Source of the DNA: Listeria grandensis FSL F6-0971
Lineage (GTDB): Bacteria > Bacillota > Bacilli > Lactobacillales > Listeriaceae
Reading direction: 5' to 3'
DNA: 43,140 bases
NCBI RefSeq assembly: GCF_000525835.1
Contig: NZ_AODD01000018.1
Coordinates: forward strand, 1-43,140
Under the pieces are notes generated by a model that had not been told where the DNA came from, made no database searches, and worked only from the letters and a program-made list of their open reading frames with translations. Shown piece by piece: positions 25,819 to 34,373 of this stretch (positions are counted from its first letter, which is position 1; every line of letters starts with the position of its first letter). Made by a program: the position numbers and the translations under genes.

Positions 25819-26986
25819 GCGTCGTACCTTCTTCCTTATATTTTAATGGTGGATACGTAACGTTTCCGAGAATGACATGATCGCGTGCTCCAGTTGCTGC
25901 AGGGACATTTGATGGTCTACCATGTAATGTTTCATACGCAAGTAGCCCAAATGCGACTGCTTCTTTGGCATCTGAGGAGTAGCCGATATCTTCTTGTGTT
26001 AAGACCTCACAGTGGCCTTTCAAAAGCTCGGCCAAATAGCGCAATAGCGTTTTATTGTAGCTACCGCCACCACTGATGATAATTTCGTCGATAGCTAATT
26101 TTGGAAATACGAATTGTTCATAGTTAGAAACGATGGTTTTAGCCGTGAACATCGTCAACGTCGCCACTAAATCTGCTGGCGCCAAATGCCCGTATGTAGT
26201 AAGTAATTTATCTGTATACTCTGTTCCAAAAAGCTCGCGTCCCGTCGACTTTGGAATCGGAGCGGTTATAAAAGAATTGTCCATGCAGTAAGCTAACAAA
26301 TCTTCGTTAACGTGACCATGTGCTGCTATGTCGCCACCATCATCATAATCACGACTAAACAAACGCTGCATCAAATCATCAATAATCATATTTCCTGGAC
26401 CTGTATCAAATGCAAAAACATGATCAAGTGTCGCATTTTTGGGTAGTACAGTCACGTTCCCAATACCGCCAATGTTTTGCAATAAACGGTTTTTATGCGA
26501 GTCACGGTAGAGCAGTAACTCTGTGAATGGTACGAGCGGTGCGCCTTGACCACCAGCAGCCATGTCCATCGTTCGAAAATTTGAGACAACTGTTGCACCA
26601 GTTTCATACGCAATCACCGCGGGCTCCCCGATTTGCAATGTCGAAGCAGCAAAACTATCCACTTGTTCTGGCTGATGAAAGATCGTCTGCCCATGTGAGC
26701 CTATGACACCAAGCTCTGACGCGGCAATCCCGTTTTTACTACAAATCATTTTTACGCTTTCTGCAAAAAGCACACCCAATTTGAAATTTAAACTACAAAT
26801 CAGCTGTGAATCTGATTGGTCGATACGCAAACTTTTGCGAATCTCGTTTATGATTCCTGTTTGGAACGGTACGGTTTTGAAATCGATCAATTTTGTAGAC
26901 AAGTGTCCCTCGATTTCTTGGACATCAAGCAAGGCTACGTCGATACCATCAAGCGATGTACCAGACATTAATCCAACAATATGCAT
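25811..26986 (-). CDS. anmK: Anhydro-N-acetylmuramic acid kinase
   Basis: A 391-residue ASKHA-fold kinase that opens the 1,6-anhydro ring and phosphorylates to MurNAc-6-phosphate. Motifs: GLMSGTSLDGIDVALLD at the start, SHGQTIFHQP, NIGGIGNVTVLP, AFDTGPGNMIID and ISGGGSYN. Length is typical. Its presence implies a supply of anhydroMurNAc from lytic transglycosylase activity. It is placed between the small membrane protein (18 bp) and mupG (8-base overlap). Confidence 0.95.
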   Translation of the reverse strand: MHIVGLMSGTSLDGIDVALLDVQEIEGHLSTKLIDFKTVPFQTGIINEIRKSLRIDQSDSQLICSLNFKLGVLFAESVKMICSKNGIAASELGVIGSHGQTIFHQPEQVDSFAASTLQIGEPAVIAYETGATVVSNFRTMDMAAGGQGAPLVPFTELLLYRDSHKNRLLQNIGGIGNVTVLPKNATLDHVFAFDTGPGNMIIDDLMQRLFSRDYDDGGDIAAHGHVNEDLLAYCMDNSFITAPIPKSTGRELFGTEYTDKLLTTYGHLAPADLVATLTMFTAKTIVSNYEQFVFPKLAIDEIIISGGGSYNKTLLRYLAELLKGHCEVLTQEDIGYSSDAKEAVAFGLLAYETLHGRPSNVPAATGARDHVILGNVTYPPLKYKEEGTTHA

Positions 26987-27004
26987 GTTATTTACCTCCT
27001 CATC

Positions 27005-27292
27005 TTAGCTAAGATACATTAAAAAGTAAGAACTTGCCGTACAGACAAGCGTCACGACCATTGTAAAAATGGATGCCTGCTTTTTAGACTTATAAAAGCC
27101 GTGTTTTGCAAGCAGAATATAGGAGAGCCCCGCGCTACTTCCAAGGCTCGTAAGTACAAACAAACCAAATGGCCGAGACATGCCTAAGTTCGTGAGTACA
27201 GGAAGGAAAATAAGATTGACTAAAATCGTGATTGCAAAAAAAAGAATGGCACTTTTATAATTAAATTTGATCCATTTACTATTCGTTTCCAT
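27005..27292 (-). CDS. Small membrane protein of the wall-sugar operon
   Basis: A 95-residue protein with three predicted membrane helices (about 13-33, 41-61, 72-94) and Lys-rich loops. AGGAGGT precedes the ATG. It sits between the PTS permease and anmK in the same direction, with only 18 bp to anmK, so it is part of this operon. I do not recognise a family. A hairpin GAGGGG/CCCCTC (27319-27340) stands in its upstream gap and may set differential expression. Confidence 0.75.
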   Translation of the reverse strand: METNSKWIKFNYKSAILFFAITILVNLIFLPVLTNLGMSRPFGLFVLTSLGSSAGLSYILLAKHGFYKSKKQASIFTMVVTLVCTASSYFLMYLS

Positions 27293-27351
27293 GCAGATAA
27301 AACCTCCTTTTTAATAGAGAGGGGCAAAAGGATACCCCTCCATGTGTTCTG

Positions 27352-28659
27352 TTAAGCTAAATTAGGCTCGTTATTATGCGTTTCTTTATTTTCTTCTGCT
27401 TGTGCTTGTTCCTCATTCAATAACTTTTGATCATACATTTTAAAGAACGGAATGTAGATTAAGAACGATATCGTGATGTTTACGAAGACGAGAACGACGG
27501 CTCGCCAATCACCACCTGTGGCTAAATATGCGCCAATCGGAGCGGGTAAAGTCCACGGGGCCATAATATAGGTTGGTGTGATAAAGCCGAGTGTTGTCGC
27601 AAAATAAGCAATGGTCGTTGTAATAAGTGGAATCGTGATGAAGGGAATGATCAACATTGGATTCAGGACAATTGGAACACCGAAAATAACGGGTTCATTG
27701 ATGTTGAAAATACTCGGAATCAGCGTGGTTTTGCCGAGCGCTTTTGTATAGCTTGATTTTGCAAAGAATAACATCGCTAACACAAGTCCGAGTGTCGCGC
27801 CAGACCCACCAATCCAGACAAACCATTGGAAGAAGGTCTCTGGTGCGATGTGCGGCATAGGAGCGCCAGATGCCACAGCTTCAGCATTCGATGTTAGATA
27901 AACTTCCCAAACAGGGCGAGCCACGGCACCAATGACGGAAATACCATGTATACCAAATGACCAGAAGAATGTAACCAAAAATACTGGTAATAGGACGCCA
28001 AATAAACTATCTCCTGCTTTTATAATTGGTGCAACGGCCTTATCCACAAGGGAATGAACATCGATTCCTAAAATAACGGTGATGAGTGTCATGAACAGAA
28101 TGACAAAAGCAACTGGGATAAGTGCCTCAAACGATCGTGCAACGCTAGGAGGAACTTGTTCCGGCATCTTGATAGTAATATTGCGCTTTTTACAAAACCG
28201 CATGACTTCCACAGAAAAGATCGAGACAATCATGGCCATGAATAATCCATGACCGCCAAGATTAGCCATTGGTAACACAAAGCCGACTTTATCAAGCGCT
28301 ATCGGTGTCAAGGTTAGTAAGAATGAAGCAACTGCGATTTGAGCACCAGAAAGCGGGTCTAACTTATAACTTTTTGCTAAATTGTAACCGATTCCAAAAG
28401 TAATGTATAAAGACATAATAAACATGGTCATGCGATAAGGAATCAAAATTTCAAATAAATGTTCTTGGGACCATTTGTAAAGGGCGGTACTCTCAGGAAC
28501 AGGCGGAAAAGCGACAATCAAAAACATACTACCAACAATAATAAACGGTAACGAAGAAACAACACCATCACGAATTGCGCGCAAATGCCGTTGCTCGGAT
28601 AATTTTGCCATCGGAATAGACAAATATTTCTCTAGAAAATTCATAAATCTTTGCATCAT
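27352..28659 (-). CDS. PTS EIIC permease, lactose/cellobiose (CelB) family
   Basis: A 435-residue permease with about ten membrane helices. The N-terminus (NFLEKYLSIPMAKLSEQRHL) and the conserved NINEPVIFGVPIVLNPMLIIPF segment with the catalytic Glu are those of CelB-type IIC proteins, which import and phosphorylate beta-1,4-linked disaccharides. No EIIA or EIIB gene accompanies it, so it must borrow them. Downstream anmK and mupG point to a GlcNAc/MurNAc disaccharide rather than cellobiose. It is preceded by AAGGGAG and by a cre-controlled promoter. Confidence 0.9.
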   Translation of the reverse strand: MMQRFMNFLEKYLSIPMAKLSEQRHLRAIRDGVVSSLPFIIVGSMFLIVAFPPVPESTALYKWSQEHLFEILIPYRMTMFIMSLYITFGIGYNLAKSYKLDPLSGAQIAVASFLLTLTPIALDKVGFVLPMANLGGHGLFMAMIVSIFSVEVMRFCKKRNITIKMPEQVPPSVARSFEALIPVAFVILFMTLITVILGIDVHSLVDKAVAPIIKAGDSLFGVLLPVFLVTFFWSFGIHGISVIGAVARPVWEVYLTSNAEAVASGAPMPHIAPETFFQWFVWIGGSGATLGLVLAMLFFAKSSYTKALGKTTLIPSIFNINEPVIFGVPIVLNPMLIIPFITIPLITTTIAYFATTLGFITPTYIMAPWTLPAPIGAYLATGGDWRAVVLVFVNITISFLIYIPFFKMYDQKLLNEEQAQAEENKETHNNEPNLA

Positions 28660-28754
28660 TATTCTCCCTTATTTTTAAGATGATATGTATTGTCTAGCTG
28701 TGACAAAATACGTCTGAAAAACAAACCTCCTTTATTAAAATAGTTTACAATTTG

Positions 28755-28791
28755 ATTCTAGTTCATTTGAAATAAAATGTCAACGCTTTCA
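28755..28791 (-). promoter_or_regulatory. PTS operon promoter with cre site
   Basis: On the minus strand TTGACA (28778-28783), 17 bp, TAGAAT (28755-28760). The 14-mer TGAAAGCGTTGACA (28778-28791) fits the cre consensus TGWNANCGNTNWCA at every position and overlaps the -35 box, predicting CcpA repression. Confidence 0.85.
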
Positions 28792-28914
28792 GTTTTTCGT
28801 TAAAAATTTATTTCATTTTTTCTAAAAAAAGGAAAACGGTTGGGAGAGAATGGATTTGATGGGAATAAAAGCATGTAAAATTATCTATTATAATTAATTT
28901 TTCAAAAATATTAG

Positions 28915-28943
28915 TTGAAAACGTTATCTAATGATGATATATT
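28915..28943 (+). promoter_or_regulatory. promoter of the wall-anchored glycosidase with cre site
   Basis: TTGAAA (28915-28920), 17 bp, TATATT (28938-28943). TTGAAAACGTTATCT (28915-28929) fits the relaxed cre consensus WTGNAANCGNWNNCW and covers the -35 box. It is divergent from the PTS operon promoter. Confidence 0.75.
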
Positions 28944-29005
28944 GAACCCGTAATCGCCAAATGGAAAAAATTATACAATATGGCGATATAAAAAGGGGGA
29001 TAAAG

Positions 29006-30718
29006 ATGAAAAAATGGGCAGCAATGTTATGTATACTTGTACTAAGTTTATCAGCTTTTGCGATAGTAGGACAGGCAGAAGAGGCAACGGAGGGGTTAAA
29101 TAAGTTCATTAAAAAGGCAGATGGCACATATGGTTACGAGGCTAACACACCAGTTTATTATTATAATGGCTCCACCGAACAAGTCCAAATTCCAGCGAGT
29201 TATACCCAGCCAAAAGAGCAATTCAAAAGCTCATGGGTAGCAACCATTGCGAATTTGAACTTTGCTAAAGTCGCTTCTGAAGCAGCATTCAAAGCGCAGT
29301 ATAAAACCGTATTGGACGACTTTGAATCATGGAATATGAACGCGGTTATTTTCCAAGTTCGGCCACTTCTGGATGCCTATTATCCGTCCAAAATAAACCC
29401 GTGGTCCGAGTTTATTGCAAGCGGCGTACAGGGCGTGAATCCGGGCTACGACCCATTAGCAATCATGGTGGAGGAAACACACAAACGTGGCATGGAGTAT
29501 CACGCTTGGTTCAATCCATATCGAGTGACTAATACCAAACTGACAACAGCAAGCATCCTTACCAAAATAGGTGCGACAAAAGAGGAAGCGCTAGCAATGA
29601 CGGTTCCCGAACAAATCGAAGCATGGAATAAAGCCGGGATTTTGGCAGACGATAATTACGCTGTGAAGCATCCAGAAACCGTCTTACGATTCGACGAAAA
29701 ACTATTTCTAAATCCAGGTATTCCAGCCGTGCAAGAATACGTAGCGGCGACGATTCAGGAAGTCGTGACAAATTACGATATAGACGCGATTCATTTTGAT
29801 GATTATTTTTATCCGTATCGCATCACGGTGGACGGTAAAAATGTTTTATTTGGCGACCAACAAGAAGATGCCGCGACATTTGCACAATATGGCATTCCAG
29901 CCGGTTATCCCAATACAAAAGCAGGCATTGATGAGTGGCGCCGTGACAACATAACAACGCTGATTGACAAAGTGAAGCAAACCATCGATACACATAATCA
30001 AGCCAAGAAAACGGCCGTTCAATTCGGTATCAGCCCTTTCGGAATCTGGGAACATAAAGCAAACAATCCCCTTGGCTCGAACACGCCGACAGGATCATCC
30101 CAGTCGTATTCCCAAAGCATTTTTGCCGATACGTATCAATGGATCAAAGACGAGAAAATCGATTATATGACACCGCAAATTTATTGGAGCTTTGACCAAA
30201 ATGCGGCACCGTATGGCGATTTAGCTAGGTGGTGGAACAAGGCGGCAGAAGGAACACACGTGCAGATTTACGTCGGGCATGCCAACTACAAGCATCTAGG
30301 AAACGGTGGCTGGGAAGCAGCGTGGATGAACTCCGAAGAAATACCGAATCAGATGCGTTTTAACCAACTACTAGAAAACGTATCCGGCAGCGTCCTTTTT
30401 AGCTACAATGACATCCGCAAAAGCGACATGGCAACAATTCCAGACGCACAAAAGCCAGTCAACCAAGCCAAGAATGAGTCTATAGACCTACTGCAAAAAA
30501 CATACTTCAAAATTCCATCCTTGACGCCGAGCAAACCGTGGCTAGCGCATCAAGCGATCACAGCGCCAATGCAAGTTAAGCAAACTGGAGGAACCCTCAC
30601 TTGGTCAGATACCGCAGCGAATGATGCTCGGTACTATGTCGTGTATAAAGGAACCGGAACAGCTACAGAAAATTGCGGCAAATCCAGCAAACATGATCAC
30701 AAAAATTTGGCGCGGTGA
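29006..30718 (+). CDS. GH10-like (GHL10/DUF187) glycosidase, wall-anchored; N-terminal part of a frameshifted gene
   Basis: 570 residues from ATG 29006 behind AAAAGGGGG. Signal peptide at 1-24 (cleavage after VGQA), then a GHL10 TIM-barrel domain (about 60-450) with family motifs FESWNMNAVIFQVRPLLDA, GMEYHAWFNPYRV, IDAIHFDDYFYP and MTPQIYWSF, and the start of an FN3-like domain. E. coli DigH, a GHL10 enzyme, cuts peptidoglycan glycans lacking stem peptides. The frame breaks at the AAAA run 30669-30672. Reading with three A continues into the frame encoding the rest. As written, the product loses its anchor and would be secreted. The last 16 or so residues are out-of-frame sequence. Confidence 0.85.
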   Translation: MKKWAAMLCILVLSLSAFAIVGQAEEATEGLNKFIKKADGTYGYEANTPVYYYNGSTEQVQIPASYTQPKEQFKSSWVATIANLNFAKVASEAAFKAQYKTVLDDFESWNMNAVIFQVRPLLDAYYPSKINPWSEFIASGVQGVNPGYDPLAIMVEETHKRGMEYHAWFNPYRVTNTKLTTASILTKIGATKEEALAMTVPEQIEAWNKAGILADDNYAVKHPETVLRFDEKLFLNPGIPAVQEYVAATIQEVVTNYDIDAIHFDDYFYPYRITVDGKNVLFGDQQEDAATFAQYGIPAGYPNTKAGIDEWRRDNITTLIDKVKQTIDTHNQAKKTAVQFGISPFGIWEHKANNPLGSNTPTGSSQSYSQSIFADTYQWIKDEKIDYMTPQIYWSFDQNAAPYGDLARWWNKAAEGTHVQIYVGHANYKHLGNGGWEAAWMNSEEIPNQMRFNQLLENVSGSVLFSYNDIRKSDMATIPDAQKPVNQAKNESIDLLQKTYFKIPSLTPSKPWLAHQAITAPMQVKQTGGTLTWSDTAANDARYYVVYKGTGTATENCGKSSKHDHKNLAR

Positions 30719-31316
30719 TGCTTTGACATTTAACTATCCAATCGCTGAGGGCGGAACTTATGTTGTGACAGCGCTTGATGCCGCAAGCAATGAATCTGCA
30801 CCAATCATTGCCACAATTCCAGCTGGCGACGTAACCGTACTGTATCAAGATGAAAATGGCGAGGAGGTTGCACCAAGCACAACAATCCAAGGCAACGTCG
30901 GTGAAACTTTTACAATTACAACGAAAAAAATTGCAGGGTATACACTAGTAGAACCCCCCACTCTGGGCACCTTCACAGATCAAGCGCAAACGATCACCGT
31001 CTCCTATACAAAAAAACCTGAAGAAATAGACCCAGTACAACCAACAGACCCGACCAAGCCAGAAGAAACAACTGCGAACCCATCAGAAAAACAGCCTAAC
31101 CCACCAGCAGAAAAAGCATCAGGAAGCCAGTCACCTACGCCTAAAATAACGACCGATCCAAATCAAGTGAATACAGTATCCGCATTACCAGCTACAGAAC
31201 AAGGCAAGCTACCAACTACTGGTGACAAAACAATGGATGTAGCGATTGTACTTGGCTTAGCGCTCAGTATGACAGGTATATTTATTCTGATTCGTCGGAA
31301 CAAAAGGCAAGCCTAA
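30621..31316 (+). CDS. C-terminal part of the GH10-like wall protein: FN3 end, MucBP-like repeat, LPXTG anchor
   Basis: This frame carries the remainder of the FN3-like domain (from about 30670), one MucBP-like repeat (about 30830-31010, VTVLYQDENGEEVAPS...KIAGYTLV), a Pro/Thr/Glu-rich wall-spanning segment and a sortase A signal LPTTGD, with hydrophobic helix and RRNKRQA tail. The ATG at 30621 has no ribosome site and its first 16 codons are out of frame with the upstream domain, so it is not an independent gene. The restored full protein would be 769 residues. A weak hairpin (31339-31367) follows. Confidence 0.75.
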   Translation: MMLGTMSCIKEPEQLQKIAANPANMITKIWRGDALTFNYPIAEGGTYVVTALDAASNESAPIIATIPAGDVTVLYQDENGEEVAPSTTIQGNVGETFTITTKKIAGYTLVEPPTLGTFTDQAQTITVSYTKKPEEIDPVQPTDPTKPEETTANPSEKQPNPPAEKASGSQSPTPKITTDPNQVNTVSALPATEQGKLPTTGDKTMDVAIVLGLALSMTGIFILIRRNKRQA

Positions 31317-31389
31317 AAGCAGTAATAGAAACGATTAGAGTCCTTGTGCAATCATTGCATGAGGGCTTTCATAAACATAAAAATAAGCA

Positions 31390-31417
31390 TTGCATCTGGA
31401 GCAGAATATGCTATAAT
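31390..31417 (+). promoter_or_regulatory. promoter of tRNA-Glu
   Basis: TTGCAT (31390-31395), a 16-bp spacer and TATAAT (31412-31417), 31 bp before the tRNA. Confidence 0.65.
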
Positions 31418-31448
31418 GAGAAAGTTGGCTTTCAAGAGGCGACATAAA

Positions 31449-31520
31449 GGCCCGTTGGTCAAGCGGTTAAGACACCGCCCTTTCACGGCGGTATCACGGG
31501 TTCGATTCCCGTACGGGTCA
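31449..31520 (+). tRNA. tRNA-Glu (TTC)
   Basis: Acceptor GGCCCGT/ACGGGTC, anticodon loop CTTTCAC giving TTC, T-arm GGTTCGATTCC, discriminator A, 72 nt. CCA is not encoded. Confidence 0.97.
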
Positions 31521-31627
31521 TAGTGATAATAGGATAACGGACGGCAAGTGTCCGCATTGTTGGTGCTGTTCGAATGAAAAGAGTTACATCCTCAATATAT
31601 ATGAGAACAAAGCAGAGTTTTCATCCT

Positions 31628-31671
31628 ACTCAGAATGGTGCTTGTATTGGGCATTTTTTGGTGTTCTGAGT
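31628..31671 (+). other. hairpin in the tRNA-Glu/tRNA-Leu spacer
   Basis: The 248-bp spacer has no gene. ACTCAGAA (31628-31635) pairs with TTCTGAGT (31664-31671) around a GC/T-rich loop. A smaller dyad CTCAATATATATGAG lies near 31592. It could be an RNA element or an inert remnant; no family recognised. Confidence 0.35.
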
Positions 31672-31715
31672 TACGACCAGTTATGAATAAATATTCATGT
31701 TTTTTAAGATAATGA

Positions 31716-31744
31716 TTGACATGGTGGGTATCCAATAATATAAT
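31716..31744 (+). promoter_or_regulatory. strong promoter of tRNA-Leu
   Basis: Perfect TTGACA (31716-31721), 17 bp, perfect TATAAT (31739-31744), with the TATAA motif repeating twice more downstream. Confidence 0.85.
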
Positions 31745-31768
31745 ATAATATAAATTAGTGTTAATAGA

Positions 31769-31852
<84 letters not shown>

Positions 31853-31858
31853 TCAATT

Positions 31859-31899
31859 AGGGTTACACAATCTTGAATTGTAGCAAAACCCTTTATTTA
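31859..31899 (+). terminator. terminator after tRNA-Leu
   Basis: AGGGTT (31859-31864) pairs with AACCCT (about 31887-31892), with inner ACAAT/ATTGT, followed by TTTATTT. Confidence 0.65.
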
Positions 31900-31935
31900 T
31901 GAAAATAAAGAATCAAATAAAATGGTATCATTGAT

Positions 31936-31980
31936 GCTTATGAACGTGTATATTAAATCCACACATTCATAAGCTTTTTT
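31936..31980 (+). terminator. second strong terminator downstream of tRNA-Leu
   Basis: GCTTATGAACGTGT (31936-31949) pairs with ACACATTCATAAGC (31961-31974), with one mismatch, followed by TTTTTT. No gene lies between the two terminators. The remaining stretch to 32229 is AT-rich, and I see no gene or clear promoter in it. Confidence 0.8.
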
Positions 31981-32229
31981 CATGTCGTTTTTCAACGTAA
32001 ATAGGACAAAAGAACTGAGTTTAAAGTCTGGTAGTAACAGCTTAATCATACATCAAACTGCATTATATGTTACTATTAACTTAACAAGGAACATAAACAA
32101 GTCATAAGAACTAGCTGATTTTTCACATACTACAAGTAATTTATTAATAAAAACAGACGGCCCGAAACACTGCTGCCAATTCCAAATCAATAAACGTGTG
32201 ATGAACGCGATTTTAATGGAGGTTAGGAA

Positions 32230-33180
32230 ATGTCAGAAATGAAAAAGAAAACAATGGGTTTCGTGATTAGTCATAAGGAAAATGAAAAACGGATCGCTTT
32301 GTTGCCAGAGCATATGTTAGCGATTCAAAACGCTCAGCAGCTACTATTTGAAGAGGGATATGGTGCGGCACTTGGTATTTCTGATACGGAATATACCGCG
32401 CTCGGTTGTAAAATTGGGACTAGAGCCGAGGTGCTACATCAAGATATTATTTGTGAGCCGAAAATTGGTGATTCTGAATTTTTAGGTGATTTAACGAAAG
32501 GGCAGACTATTTTTGGTTGGGTTCATGCGGAGCAAAATAAAGCGATTGCGGAGAAATTGATACAGTCAGAAGTGCTGGTTTACGCTTGGGAAAATATGAA
32601 CTACATGAATCGGCACTGTTTTTGGGTGAATAATATGCTAGCTGGAGAAGCGGCTATCATGCATGCCTATCAACTGCTTGGAGAAATGCCATACAACACG
32701 AAAGTTGCGATTTTAGGGAGAGGAAATACTGCTCAAGGTGCTCAGAAGGTGCTACTAGATCTGGGCGCGGATATATGTATTTACAATCGTCATCAGGAAG
32801 CGCTGTTTAAGCAAGAAATTGGCAATTATGATGTGATCGTGAATGCTGTTTTATGGGACACGGATCGGACGGATCATGTTTTGAATCGCGCGGATTTGAA
32901 GCGTATGAAGAAAACAGCGATGATCGTTGATGTCAGCTGTGATCATGGTGGTGCAATCGAAACTTGTATCCCAACTACATTTGAAAATCCGACTTATTTT
33001 GTCGATGGTATTTTGCATTATGCGGTGGATCATACGCCGAGTATATTGTACAGACCAGCCTCGCGATCCATCTCTGCGGTGGTTGCGACGTACATTGATG
33101 ATCTTATTGAAAGTCGGCCAAATATGACGCTGAAATTGACGACGTGGGATTTTATCCAACCACCTATACCGACCAAATAA
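32230..33180 (+). CDS. ceo: N5-(carboxyethyl)ornithine synthase
   Basis: A 316-residue NADPH-dependent reductase of the alanine dehydrogenase/PNT superfamily. It resembles lactococcal CEO synthase, which joins pyruvate to the side-chain amine of ornithine (or lysine). Evidence: the N-terminal GFVISHKENEKRIALLPEH, the Rossmann motif ILGRGNTAQGAQ at about 158-169, VDVSCDHGGAIE as in alanine dehydrogenases, and length close to 313. GGAGG lies before the ATG. It stands alone beside tRNA genes. Physiological use is unclear. Confidence 0.85.
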   Translation: MSEMKKKTMGFVISHKENEKRIALLPEHMLAIQNAQQLLFEEGYGAALGISDTEYTALGCKIGTRAEVLHQDIICEPKIGDSEFLGDLTKGQTIFGWVHAEQNKAIAEKLIQSEVLVYAWENMNYMNRHCFWVNNMLAGEAAIMHAYQLLGEMPYNTKVAILGRGNTAQGAQKVLLDLGADICIYNRHQEALFKQEIGNYDVIVNAVLWDTDRTDHVLNRADLKRMKKTAMIVDVSCDHGGAIETCIPTTFENPTYFVDGILHYAVDHTPSILYRPASRSISAVVATYIDDLIESRPNMTLKLTTWDFIQPPIPTK

Positions 33181-33185
33181 TCGAA

Positions 33186-33230
33186 AAGAACCAGAAGCTA
33201 ACCTCCGCAAAAGGGGGACTTCTGGTTCTT
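33186..33230. terminator. bidirectional terminator
   Basis: AAGAACCAGAAG pairs with CTTCTGGTTCTT, with an inner CCTCC/GGGGG. T-rich flanks on both sides serve the ceo gene and the convergent capA-like gene. Confidence 0.75.
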
Positions 33231-33233
33231 CAT

Positions 33234-34373
33234 TTATTGTTTCGCTATGATATTTCCGTTCGGCTCAATGGTTGCATTGGGTGAAATGGACTGTAAATAG
33301 TTCAGTTGCTCTGTTTTGGCGTCACCATCCAACATATGAACTTGGTTCCCAGAAATAATTCCAGGTGCGAAGTTTCCTGTCACTTTTCCATTATCAAAGT
33401 TTAATCGATATATTCCAGTTTCGGCAGCGTGCCCCTTCACATAATCAGGGAAAAGAAAGTTGCCGAGGGAATAAGCGATTGGGACTCCTTTATAAACCTC
33501 AAAACCTTGCAACCAATGAGGATGGCTTGCGATGATAGCATCGACTAGACCTTCATCTACTAGTTTTTTTGCGTATTCTTTTTGGTATTCTACAGGAGTG
33601 TTTGTTTTTTCAACGCCCCAATGGAAATAAACCACCATATAATCGATATCTTTATTTTTCGCGCGCTCTTCTTTGATTTTGCTTGTCACAAGGTTCAAGT
33701 CATAACCATTCGTTACGCCGGGTTTATCTTTACCAGCAATCCAGCCAGTATTCGGGAAAAAATGGGAAAAGGACATAAAACCAACCTTATTACCTTTAAT
33801 ATTAGCTACTTTGAGTTCATAGGCCTCTTCTTCGTCTTTACCTGCGCCGACATACGCTATATTATTGGCACGTAAAGCAGCGGTCGTATCCAAAAGTCCA
33901 TCTTCATAATAATCAAGAATATGGTTATTCGAGATATTCACCATATCTACGCCGGCATTTGTTAAACCCTTTAATGTGCTAGGATCACTCTTTATCCAGA
34001 ATAACTGATAAGGTACTTTCTTCGTGCGCGTTGTAATAGCAGTCTCTAGGTCTACAAATGTATAATCGCGGATTTTAATTGTTCGCGAACATTGTTAAAA
34101 GGATAATCAACCCCATTTTGTGCAATGATAGGTTTTAATCCCCAGTCAAACATAATGTCTCCCGTACTGGCAATTTGAAATTTGTCAGCTTTTATCGGTG
34201 TTTCTGTCTTTTTTTCAGGTTCTTTTTTTTGGTGTTGCTTTTGCTGTAGTTTTTGTTTTAATTTTCGGAGAAGCGGTTTCTGTTTTATGTTGCATTAAAA
34301 TATTGACTGTAAATCCAATGGCGCAGACGACTAGAAGCAGTGATAGGATAAATATTAGCTTTTTTCTTGACAT
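33234..34373 (-). pseudogene. CapA family protein (poly-gamma-glutamate capsule synthesis-like), doubly frameshifted
   Basis: Minus-strand gene starting ATG 34373 behind AGGAGG, with an N-terminal membrane helix (MSRKKLIFILSLLLVV), a Lys/Thr-rich linker, then a CapA metallophosphatase-like domain (ASTGDIMFD, VDLETAI, VNISNNHILDY, HWGVE, ASHPHWLQGFE, AYSLGNFLF). Two shifts interrupt it: one extra A in the A8 run (plus-strand T8, 34223-34230) and one missing base near 34067-34071. They compensate, so the last 236 codons (33234-33944) are in the original frame. The restored protein would be about 379 residues. Decay or base-call errors. Confidence 0.8.

Noticed and set aside
28662-28740. Possible leader peptide upstream of the PTS permease (TTG start near an AGGAGG on the minus strand, ending at TAA overlapping the permease ATG)
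   Set aside because: The Shine-Dalgarno sits 1-2 bases from the TTG, too close, and the 20-codon frame has no recognisable features.
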